From contig NC_017461.1 in the NCBI RefSeq assembly GCF_000258425.1, forward strand, positions 248,001 to 312,000: 64,000 bases of DNA, written 5' to 3'. The DNA is from Fervidicoccus fontis Kam940 (lineage in GTDB: Archaea; Thermoproteota; Thermoprotei_A; Sulfolobales; Fervidicoccaceae). The notes under the pieces are model-generated. The model worked only from the letters and a program-made list of their open reading frames with translations. It did not search any database and was not told where the DNA came from. Of the stretch, positions 34,567 to 42,403 are shown piece by piece (positions within the stretch are counted from its first letter, which is position 1; each line of letters starts with the position of its first letter). The translations under genes were made by a program, and so were the position numbers.

Positions 34567-35382
34567 GTGATTTCTATTCCAGTTGGAAAAGTTAAAGCTG
34601 AGAACATATTGAAAAAATTTCCATATCTTTTGCCATATGACAAAGCTTCTCATGCTAGAGAGCTGATAAGAGAGTATAAAATAAGGGTCCTGGCTGTTGC
34701 GAATTCTCCTAATAATCCAAAAATAGTTGGACTAATAAAAAGAGTTAATATCTTAAATATAAGTTCGACAAAGTCAAATCTTCAGGTTAATGATATAATG
34801 GAACAGCCTATTGCTATTATTAGAGAAGATGATGAAGTTGATGTCATCCTTAATGCTTTATTAAAAAACAATGAATGGTATGGGATTGTTACAAACAGCA
34901 GTGGAGAATATAAAGGTATTGTCGGTCTAGAAGATGTAATTAATTATTATTACAAAAATGAGCCTGAAATCTTTAATGTTGAGGCCTCGGTGCTTTCAAA
35001 AAAATTAGAATATCTCTATGAAGATGACGAGATTTCAAAAGCTTGGTACAAAATGCTAGAACATGATTATGCTGGTTTTCCAGTTGTTAAGAGAGATTTA
35101 AAAGTTGTAGGATCTTTGACGCAACATGATTTGATAAGCAAAGGCTATACGAGAATCCAACTTGAATCACAGACCTCACCAAGAAAAATACTTGTAAAAG
35201 AAGCTATGAACGTGCCGCCTATATGCATCAAACAAAGCGATAAAGTTACAAATGCTGTAGATGAAATGGTAAATAAAAATGTAGGCAGAGTTTTTATTAT
35301 TGATGATGGTGGAAAAATAAAAGGAATAATAGACAGATCAGATATCGCTAGACTAATATTTGAAAAGAAAATTAAAAGTTAA
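34567..35382 (+). CDS. four-CBS-domain protein 1
   Basis: 271 residues, four CBS domains in two Bateman modules with nothing else. Domain boundaries show as DKASHARELIREYKIRVLAV, VNDIMEQPIAIIREDDEVDV, YEDDEISKAWYKMLEHDYAG and VKEAMNVPPICIKQSDKVTN, each followed by a GxI-x-xxD adenosyl-binding turn (GLIKRVNIL, GIVGLEDV, GSLTQHDL, GIIDRSDI). GTG 34567 is near the predicted transcription start. First of four adjacent paralogues; ligand and partner unknown. Confidence 0.85.
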   Translation: MISIPVGKVKAENILKKFPYLLPYDKASHARELIREYKIRVLAVANSPNNPKIVGLIKRVNILNISSTKSNLQVNDIMEQPIAIIREDDEVDVILNALLKNNEWYGIVTNSSGEYKGIVGLEDVINYYYKNEPEIFNVEASVLSKKLEYLYEDDEISKAWYKMLEHDYAGFPVVKRDLKVVGSLTQHDLISKGYTRIQLESQTSPRKILVKEAMNVPPICIKQSDKVTNAVDEMVNKNVGRVFIIDDGGKIKGIIDRSDIARLIFEKKIKS

Positions 35383-35396
35383 ATAGGTGAATTAAT

Positions 35397-36329
35397 TTGG
35401 GTTCAAATTATTTTAGAAGCAGGATAGAAGGTTATAGATGGCTTAGGAGCGATGGGAAGCCCAGTTTCAGTACAAGGGTATATAGAGTAGAAAAAGAGCT
35501 CGAAAGATTAGCAAAGAAAATCTTTGTTAGCGTAAGTCAAACTTCACCTGTTTTAGATGCAATTGAAAAAATGTATACATTTCAAGAAGAGCAATTGTTA
35601 GTGCTACATGGAGAGAGTAATTTTTCAGGTTTAGTGACAAGTGAAAACGTTATTGATTATTTAGGTGGGGGGGAGCTTTATAACATTGTCATGGATAGGC
35701 ATGGTGGGGAAATCCATAGCGCTTTAAATGAGCAAGTCAAAACGATAATGATAAAGGAATCTCCATTTGTATATATCAATGAAAAGCTTCCTGACGTCAT
35801 ATCATCAATGATTAAAAATAAAACAAGAGCTCTACCCGTCTTATATAAAGATAACACAGTATATGGAATAATTACGCAGAGAGATATTGTAATGCTATTG
35901 GCAGAAAAGAGGACCGGAGTCAAAGCAGGTGAAATTTGTTCACCTATCATTTCAGTTAATTCTCTTGATCCTCTTATTGTCGGCATGAAAATGCTTGTTC
36001 AGACAAGCTTAGATAGCATATATGTAAAAAATGAGATGGATCAGATAATAGGTACTTTAGATTCAAGTGGAATAGTACAGCTTTTCGGTTCACATGAGGC
36101 TTTTAAGTTCGTTAAAAAAGGATACTTAACAGAAGTTAATTCTATACCAATAAAAGATGTTATGCAGTTTAATATTGAGAGAGTTTATAAGCAGGTCGAT
36201 ATGGGTGATGTAATAAGTAAAATGTTCAATAAAAAGCTCAAAACTGTTCTTGTAACAGACGAGAATGATGAAGATATTGGCATGATAACATTTGATGACG
36301 CTTTTTTTGTTTTAGCCTTGCCTATTTAA
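35397..36329 (+). CDS. four-CBS-domain protein 2
   Basis: 310 residues from TTG 35397, with GGTGA about seven bases upstream. A basic 35-residue N-terminal tail (NYFRSRIEGYRWLRSDGKP) precedes four CBS domains; the tail is not found in the other three paralogues and could bind nucleic acid or a protein. The first and fourth CBS domains are the most diverged, while VYGIITQRDIVMLLAEK in the second is canonical. Fourteen bases after the previous gene. Confidence 0.82.
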   Translation: MGSNYFRSRIEGYRWLRSDGKPSFSTRVYRVEKELERLAKKIFVSVSQTSPVLDAIEKMYTFQEEQLLVLHGESNFSGLVTSENVIDYLGGGELYNIVMDRHGGEIHSALNEQVKTIMIKESPFVYINEKLPDVISSMIKNKTRALPVLYKDNTVYGIITQRDIVMLLAEKRTGVKAGEICSPIISVNSLDPLIVGMKMLVQTSLDSIYVKNEMDQIIGTLDSSGIVQLFGSHEAFKFVKKGYLTEVNSIPIKDVMQFNIERVYKQVDMGDVISKMFNKKLKTVLVTDENDEDIGMITFDDAFFVLALPI

Positions 36330-36363
36330 TTTTTGCAAAAATATCATTGGGGTTGAAATCTAA

Positions 36364-37209
36364 ATGGTCGTAAAAATAAATGACTATATAAGTTCTCCTG
36401 TTATTTCCGTATTACCTTCTGATACCTTGGCATATGCGAGAAACTTAATGCTTAGACACGAAATAAGCCGGCTCCTTGTTATTGATGAGGGCAAGCTTGT
36501 AGGAATTCTCACATCATCCGATCTCTTAAAAGCCTTGAGCGTTCCAGAATTTTCTAACGTATCGTGGGATAAAATTTTAGTTAGAGATGTGATGAGTAAA
36601 AATGTTATAACCATAAAAATAAACTCTTCAATTTCAGATGCTGCTGCTCTGATGAAAAAATACATGATTGGTTCACTGGCTGTAATAGACAACAATGGAG
36701 ATGTCGTCGGATTAATTACGAGAACCGATTTAATCAAAGCATACGCTGACAATTACACAAATAATTATACAGTTAAAGATTATATGGACAAAAATCCGCC
36801 AACAATATCACCATTTCATCCAATTACTTCAGTATTTGACAAAATTGAGGAAAAGCCATATTACAAGGTAATCATAGTAGACAGCGGAAAGCCGGTCGGA
36901 ATCATAACTAAGAAAGATATAATATTTCTAAGAAAGGATGTATTTTCTAGGCAGGAAAAATATATAAAAAGAGACGAGCTTCTAGAAAAAGGAAGAACGG
37001 GCGGAGTTAGATATTATATCGTCCCTCTTGCAAGCGATATTATGAGTACAAATTTGGTGACTGTTTATCCAGACGAAAAGCTTCCAGAAGCAGCAAAAGT
37101 TATGATAAAAAATAAGATAGGAAGCTTAGTTGTTATAAGCGAATCTAATGGCCTTCTCTTAGGGTTGCTGACGAAAAATGAAATAATAGATGCTATAAGT
37201 AAGCTTTGA
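36364..37209 (+). CDS. four-CBS-domain protein 3
   Basis: 281 residues from ATG 36364 with GGGGTTGA upstream. The best-conserved of the four: all four CBS domains show the beta-alpha-beta core and closing turn (LVGILTSSDLL, VVGLITRTDLI, PVGIITKKDII, LLGLLTKNEII), with the -DxMS- start motifs VRDVMSKNVITI and ASDIMSTNLVTV. A basic linker (RQEKYIKRDELLEKGRTGG) joins the third and fourth domains. Confidence 0.87.
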   Translation: MVVKINDYISSPVISVLPSDTLAYARNLMLRHEISRLLVIDEGKLVGILTSSDLLKALSVPEFSNVSWDKILVRDVMSKNVITIKINSSISDAAALMKKYMIGSLAVIDNNGDVVGLITRTDLIKAYADNYTNNYTVKDYMDKNPPTISPFHPITSVFDKIEEKPYYKVIIVDSGKPVGIITKKDIIFLRKDVFSRQEKYIKRDELLEKGRTGGVRYYIVPLASDIMSTNLVTVYPDEKLPEAAKVMIKNKIGSLVVISESNGLLLGLLTKNEIIDAISKL

Positions 37210-37219
37210 GGTGGGAAAA

Positions 37220-38035
37220 ATGGCATGTGATATAAAAAATTTATTAAATGAGAATGTTAGCTTTCTATTGAGAACAGATTTTCCGACTATTGATAAAAAT
37301 CAAACACTCACGCAAGCTTTCAAATTAATGGAAAAGTATAGAATTGATAGAGTTGTTGTCACGGAAAACAAAATACCAATAGGTATAATGACAAAAAAAG
37401 ACGTTCTGAATAAGTTAATGGTAGAAAGGACAAGATTAGTTTCTGCATCAAGATTGCATGTTTCGAGCTTTTATACGCCAAATCTATATCATGTTGATGA
37501 AAGATCAACAGTAGCCGATGCTGGAAGAGAAATGAAAGAGAAAAAGATCAGTTCAGTTGCAGTAATGAAGGACGATGCTCTAGTGGGTATCGTAATAAGA
37601 ATGGACTACTCAAAGCTATTGTCAAGCTGTGAAGAAATTTCATCAAAAAGTTTTGCATCTTCTTTGAAAAAAGTTGTTAGATTTGGAGAAAGAATTACAA
37701 GTCTAAGAGAAATATTCCTCAAAGAAGATGTAGTATACCTACCAGTAGTTGACCCAAATAATTATTTAGCAGGGTATATAACAGTCAACAATATTGCTGA
37801 TGCACTTTTATTTTATCAAAAAGACACAAAAGAATCTCTCAGGAAAGTTGCAAGAAAAGAAATTGTGGTAGAAGAAGTAATGAGTAGACCTCCTTTATTC
37901 GTATATTCAAGCGATCCGATTTCAAAAGCATCAAAATTAATAATAGAGCATCAGTCAAGAGGAGTTTCAGTAATTGAGAAAGATTTGCTAATTGGAATAA
38001 TAGATGATAATGATATATTAAGAAACATAATTTGA
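37220..38035 (+). CDS. four-CBS-domain protein 4
   Basis: 271 residues from ATG 37220, which has GAGGTGGG four bases upstream; GTG 37211 is inside that site. Four CBS domains (IGIMTKKDVL, VGIVIRMDYS, AGYITVNNIA, IGIIDDNDIL), the second and third with altered closing turns. The stop codon of the previous gene lies ten bases before, so the four genes are one operon. Confidence 0.85.
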   Translation: MACDIKNLLNENVSFLLRTDFPTIDKNQTLTQAFKLMEKYRIDRVVVTENKIPIGIMTKKDVLNKLMVERTRLVSASRLHVSSFYTPNLYHVDERSTVADAGREMKEKKISSVAVMKDDALVGIVIRMDYSKLLSSCEEISSKSFASSLKKVVRFGERITSLREIFLKEDVVYLPVVDPNNYLAGYITVNNIADALLFYQKDTKESLRKVARKEIVVEEVMSRPPLFVYSSDPISKASKLIIEHQSRGVSVIEKDLLIGIIDDNDILRNII

Positions 38036-38134
38036 TTAAAACTGAGATGACTTAAATAACTTAAATTTTTTAGATTTTTTAAATGAAAATATAAAAATTA
38101 TCAAGGATTCTTATTTTCGAATGGTAGTATTAAA

Positions 38135-38614
38135 ATGGAAAAAAGATTTATTGTCGATTGTATGCTCGGAAATGTTGCTAGGTATTTAAGAATATTAGGA
38201 TATGATACATTGTATGAAATAGATATATCAGATGATGAAATTATCGAAAAAGCAAAAAAGGAAGATAGAATAATAATTACTAAAGACAATCTTTTATGGA
38301 AAAAGGCACTTTCAGACGGAGCAAATGCTTTTCTTGTTAAAAAAAGTTATTCTAATACAAAGGACATTCTATGTGAGTTAAAAAAGAACGGGTTAATATC
38401 TTTGAAATTCAGTCCGCATAATAGCAGATGCCCATTATGCAATGGGAAGTTAATGATCAGTATAAATCAACCGCTTCTAAAAATACATAAAAATAGCGAA
38501 ATGAGAGTTTATTTTGTATGTCAATCATGTGGAAATATATATTGGATCGGAAAACATTTTAAAAATATATTGAAAACTTTGGAGGATGCAGAATATGAAG
38601 CAAATAGAACCTGA
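38135..38614 (+). CDS. Mut7-C RNase domain protein (PIN-like) with zinc ribbon
   Basis: 159 residues. FIVDCMLGNVARYLRILGYDT followed by IIEKAKKEDRIIITKDNLL are the acidic motifs of the Mut7-C PIN-like nuclease domain. The C-terminal third has CPLC and CQSC, a zinc ribbon. The family is related to the C-terminal part of animal Mut-7 and is thought to act as an RNase. It overlaps the start of the AMMECR1 gene. Confidence 0.88.
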   Translation: MEKRFIVDCMLGNVARYLRILGYDTLYEIDISDDEIIEKAKKEDRIIITKDNLLWKKALSDGANAFLVKKSYSNTKDILCELKKNGLISLKFSPHNSRCPLCNGKLMISINQPLLKIHKNSEMRVYFVCQSCGNIYWIGKHFKNILKTLEDAEYEANRT

Positions 38615-39215
38615 AGAACTAACATTGGAAGATGGAAGAATTTTGGTGAAAAAAGCTAGAGAAAGCGTAGAGAAAGCATTCATTTATGAAGAAGCCAAAA
38701 TTAATGATGTACCTGAAAAACTGAGGAGACCAGGAGCGGCTTTTGTTACTATAAATATTATAAAAAACAGGAAAAAAGAGCTAAGAGGATGTATAGGCTA
38801 TGTAAAGCCCGTATATCCGCTGATTCAAACGGTAATAGAAGTTGCAAGGGAAGCAGCATTTAATGATCCTAGATTTCCACCGCTTCAGAGAAGAGAATAT
38901 CCATTCACTCACTTTGAAGTTTCTGTTCTCTCTGGTATGAGGGAGCTACCGAGAGACCCTGAGGAAAGATTAAAGAGCATAGTTATGGGAAAAATGGGTT
39001 TAATGGTAGTCAGAGGAATATTCTCGGGTCTTCTTTTACCTCAAGTTCCTATTGAAGAAGGATGGGATAAGGAGACTTTTTTAGAATATACATGCTATAA
39101 AGCTGGATTAGAGGGATCATGCTGGAAGGATGAAAAAACTGAATTTTATTATTTTGTAGCAAGAGTTTTTGAGGAGAAATATCCATTTGGTGAAATTATT
39201 GAGAAAGAACTTTGA
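38595..39215 (+). CDS. AMMECR1 domain protein
   Basis: 206 residues. AMMECR1 hallmarks: PGAAFVTINIIKNRKKELRGCIGY (the LRGCIG motif with its Cys) and AAFNDPRFPPLQRREYPFTHFEVSVL. The fold is conserved from archaea to human but its reaction is unknown; the conserved Cys has suggested an enzyme. GGAGG lies nine bases before ATG 38595; ATG 38586 is too close to that site. It overlaps the Mut7-C gene by 20 bases. Confidence 0.9.
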   Translation: MKQIEPEELTLEDGRILVKKARESVEKAFIYEEAKINDVPEKLRRPGAAFVTINIIKNRKKELRGCIGYVKPVYPLIQTVIEVAREAAFNDPRFPPLQRREYPFTHFEVSVLSGMRELPRDPEERLKSIVMGKMGLMVVRGIFSGLLLPQVPIEEGWDKETFLEYTCYKAGLEGSCWKDEKTEFYYFVARVFEEKYPFGEIIEKEL

Positions 39216-39371
39216 ATTAAATTTTTGTGATGGATCAAAAATAGGTTACAAATTGCAAACTGAAAGTCTCGCCTTTTGATGTAGCGATAAATATCTAAAA
39301 GCTTTTCTAGTTTTGGTTTTTATTGAAGATGAACATAAAAGCGATGTACGCATTGAATAAAAGAGGTTCAG

Positions 39372-39694
39372 ATCTCATATAAGTTCATATTAGTTGATGC
39401 ATCCCTTCTTGGTTCTGCATATGGCTTTGGAGCTTTCAAGAGCAAGGTATTTGGAGAACATGTTTATGCATGCAACAATATCCTAAAGCATCTGAGGGTT
39501 CTATAGATTTTATCGCGAAGCATCCAAAGAAATTCTACAATCTTCTTATCGCTGCTCTCTGGAAGAGCTCTCTAACCCTCATTGAGGTATGTCCTTAAAA
39601 GAACATTTTAAAAGAATGCGGAGAGATTTATAAATAGCGAAGAAATAACATTAACATCAAAATATAAACTTTTATGAAACTCAAAACAGTTTGT
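39372..39694. mobile_element. 340-bp-class element with terminal inverted repeats, copy B
   Basis: Reverse orientation relative to copy A at 8244-8583. Its right end, 39661-39694, is identical base for base to the left 34 bases of copy A. The central 39399-39570 stretch (from GCATCCCTTCTTGG to GGAAGAGCTC) is nearly identical too, while a short piece after it and the left end differ by small indels. On this strand the remnant reads LVDASLLGSAYGFGAF and KVFGEHVYACNNILKHLR, then after a shift IAKHPKKFYNLLIAALWK: a decayed protein not recognised. Immediately right of it (39695-39790) lie further broken frames such as ILEKALTVLRKKEAFMNK. The flank 39216-39371 shows nothing. Confidence 0.75.
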
Positions 39695-39871
39695 CGAGGC
39701 TCTCACCGAGAAAAAGGTGAGGAATAGACGATCCTAGAAAAAGCTCTCACTGTTCTGCGTAAGAAAGAAGCATTCATGAATAAATGAGGAAAACTAATGA
39801 TTTCCCGAAGGGAGAATAAGTTGCCATCGAAAAACTAACATATGGTTTGATGTATTGTTTGAAACTACAAA

Positions 39872-39937
39872 ACAATCAGTTTAACTCTGATTAATCATTG
39901 ACAAAAGTCTCATGCTTGCCGGTTATCATCATCTTGC
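39872..39937 (-). ncRNA. C/D box sRNA (2'-O-methylation guide)
   Basis: On the minus strand: box C ATGATGA (39932-39926), 12-nt guide TAACCGGCAAGC, box D' ATGA (39913-39910), 11-nt spacer, box C' ATGATTA (39898-39892), 12-nt guide ATCAGAGTTAAA, box D CTGA (39879-39876). The two 12-base guide intervals equal those of the sRNA at 47020. D' is one base off the consensus. The targets are probably rRNA or tRNA and cannot be identified here. Both guides direct methylation of the nucleotide paired five bases from D/D' (established rule). Confidence 0.7.
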
Positions 39938-40035
39938 ATAAATCACATAGAACGGATATTTTATTTTTTTCTTGATATGAAATTGTTTAATTATTAATAT
40001 ATAAAAAATATAAATATATCTTGGGGTAATTTTCT

Positions 40036-41835
40036 ATGGATTTCGAGATAATTGCAAGAACCTTTGACGCTTTAGAAAAAATTTCATCAAGGATCGCTTT
40101 AACTAACGCTCTTGTAGACTTATTCAAACAAACTTCTAAAGATGAAGTAAAGATTGTAGTTTATTTAATACAAGGAAGATTATGGCCAGATTGGAAGGGC
40201 ATGCCAGAAATAGGTGTTGCTGAAAAGCTTTTAATTAAGGCAGCTAGTATAGCACTGAATGTAAAAGAAGAACAAATAAATAAAATTTACAAAGAAGTTG
40301 GTGATCTTGGAAAAGCTATTGAGCAGATTAAAGCAAGCAAAGATGCTACTGCAGGTACATTGACATCATTTTTAGGAGTTCAGAAAAAAGAAAAGCTAAG
40401 CGTGAAAAAAATATATGAATCATTTGTGAAAATAGCTACTGCGGAAGGGGAAGGCAGCAGAGATATAAAACTTAGAGTTCTTGCTGGGCTTTTGAAAGAT
40501 GCGCAACCTATTGAAGCTAGATTTATTGTGAGATTTGTTGAAGGTAGATTGAGAATAAATATTGGAGATGCAACAGTTATGGATGCTTTATCGATAGCCT
40601 TTACTGGAACTGATGCAAACAGACCCATTATAGAAAGAGCTTATAACTTGAGAGCAGATCTAGGAGATATAGCAGAGATTTTAGTCAAAGATGGCATCAA
40701 TGCTTTGCAGAATATTACTCCTAAAGTTGGCATACCGATTAGGCCGATGTTAGCAGAAAGACATAATGATCCAAAAGTTATGTTAGAAAAGGTTGGCGGA
40801 AAAGCATATGTTGAATATAAATATGATGGAGAAAGGGCACAAATACACAAGTCCAACGATGAAATTACAATCTTTTCTAGAAGACTTGAGAATATAACGC
40901 ACCAATATCCAGACGTAGTAGAGTACTCAAGGAAATATATTAAGGCTAATGAAGCTATAGTTGAGGGAGAAATAGTTGCCATTGATCCTGATACAAGAGA
41001 GCTTAGACCATTCCAAATACTCATGACAAGGAAAAGAAAACATGACATTACAAAAATGATGAAAGAAGTACCAGTGAGTGTTTTCTTGTTTGATGCTATT
41101 TATGTTGACGGCAAAGACCTTACTAACTTTCCTCTTCCTGAAAGAAGAAAGTATCTTGAAAGCGTTATTGCTCAGAGTGATGATATGCAAATTGCTCAAT
41201 ACAAATATATAGATAATGCGGAAGATCTTGAAAAGATGTTTTATGAAGCTATCAGTAATGGAGCGGAAGGGGTAATGATAAAATCAATAAGCGAAAAGAG
41301 CATTTATCAGGCTGGAAACAGAGGATGGTTGTGGATAAAGTATAAAAGAGATTACAGAAGCGAAATGAGCGATTCAGTCGACTTAGTTGTCGTAGGTGCA
41401 TTCTATGGCAAAGGAAAAAGGGCTGGTAAGCTCAGTACAATCCTTGTTGCAGGCTACGATCCAGATGCAGATGTTTTTAGGACTGTCTGTAAGGTTGGAA
41501 CTGGGTTTACAGACGAAGAACTAGATAAAATGACAGAAGAGTTCAAGGGCTACATCATTGATCATAAAGATCCTAGAGTTATAAGCGAGATAACTCCTGA
41601 TGTATGGCTGATACCGAAAAAAGTCGTCGAAGTCATAGGAGCAGAATTAACTTTGAGTCCATTGCATACTTGTGCAAAGGGAGAAATAAGTAAAGAGGCT
41701 GGCTTAAGTATAAGATTCCCTAGATTTATTAATTGGAGACCAGATAAAGGTCCTGAAGATGCTACAACTTGCAAGGAATTGGTTGAAATGTACAGAATGC
41801 AACTCAAGCAAGTCGAAGAGGAGCAAAATCCATAA
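40036..41835 (+). CDS. lig: ATP-dependent DNA ligase
   Basis: 599 residues, the usual archaeal length. An N-terminal all-helical DNA-binding domain (1-215), then the adenylation domain with the nucleotidyl Lys262 in EYKYDGERAQIH, motifs SRRLENITHQYP, VEGEIVAID, VFLFDAIYV, EGVMIKS and WIKYKRDY, followed by an OB-fold domain with VCKVGTGFTDEEL and SIRFPRFINWRPDK. Seals nicks in replication and repair. GGGGTAA lies upstream of ATG 40036. Confidence 0.97.
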   Translation: MDFEIIARTFDALEKISSRIALTNALVDLFKQTSKDEVKIVVYLIQGRLWPDWKGMPEIGVAEKLLIKAASIALNVKEEQINKIYKEVGDLGKAIEQIKASKDATAGTLTSFLGVQKKEKLSVKKIYESFVKIATAEGEGSRDIKLRVLAGLLKDAQPIEARFIVRFVEGRLRINIGDATVMDALSIAFTGTDANRPIIERAYNLRADLGDIAEILVKDGINALQNITPKVGIPIRPMLAERHNDPKVMLEKVGGKAYVEYKYDGERAQIHKSNDEITIFSRRLENITHQYPDVVEYSRKYIKANEAIVEGEIVAIDPDTRELRPFQILMTRKRKHDITKMMKEVPVSVFLFDAIYVDGKDLTNFPLPERRKYLESVIAQSDDMQIAQYKYIDNAEDLEKMFYEAISNGAEGVMIKSISEKSIYQAGNRGWLWIKYKRDYRSEMSDSVDLVVVGAFYGKGKRAGKLSTILVAGYDPDADVFRTVCKVGTGFTDEELDKMTEEFKGYIIDHKDPRVISEITPDVWLIPKKVVEVIGAELTLSPLHTCAKGEISKEAGLSIRFPRFINWRPDKGPEDATTCKELVEMYRMQLKQVEEEQNP

Positions 41836-41837
41836 AG

Positions 41838-42290
41838 TTATTCCGATATTTTATTTATATTTTTATAATAATCTGTAATAAAAAGCTTTAAAGCTTCAGA
41901 AATTCCCTTTATCGATAAAGGGGTCAATTTTTTTATTTCAATAGAGATTTCCTTAACAAGATTCCTATCTTCAATAACAGAAGTTTTCGCATCTTCTGCT
42001 ATAAGTTCAATATCTTTTTTCAGTTCCTTAAGCATATCTTCGTTTTTTTCTACATCGAATAGCGGTCTTAATTTTATATAAGAAGACGACATAGAAATGA
42101 TAGCTATAGATTTTTTATTAACTTTTATCTCAACGCTTTCTTCCTTTTCTTCTTGATAATTTTGTTTTTGAGAAGAGATTCCTGATTCAAGAATCGCGAG
42201 CAAAAATTCGTAATATTCCTGCTCTTTTTTCAATTGTCCAATTTTTTCTTCTAGAAATTTTTTTAGTTCGCTTTTTTTGTCATTACTCAT
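41838..42290 (-). CDS. hypothetical coiled-coil protein
   Basis: 150 residues from ATG 42290, preceded by AAAGGA. Residues 1-35 form a heptad-rich helix (SELKKFLEEKIGQLKKEQEY), followed by a linker and a compact part with KSIAIISMSSSYIKLRPLF and two further helices. I do not recognise the family; archaeal proteins of this build are often annotated only as conserved hypothetical. It converges on the ligase gene with two bases between the stops. Confidence 0.65.
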   Translation of the reverse strand: MSNDKKSELKKFLEEKIGQLKKEQEYYEFLLAILESGISSQKQNYQEEKEESVEIKVNKKSIAIISMSSSYIKLRPLFDVEKNEDMLKELKKDIELIAEDAKTSVIEDRNLVKEISIEIKKLTPLSIKGISEALKLFITDYYKNINKISE

Positions 42291-42403
42291 TATATTCATT
42301 CCTTTAAATTTTTAGTTATTCAAATCTAAAATATTGAAAATAACTTGTTTAGAATATTAAATAATAACGGATATAAAATTTTAACTATATTGGAGGAATA
42401 AAA

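Noticed and set aside
39702-39724. Hairpin CTCACC-GAGAAAAA-GGTGAG after element copy B
   Set aside because: Also readable as part of a decayed coding frame (ALTEKKVRN); without a U-run or promoter it is not a supported terminator or RNA.
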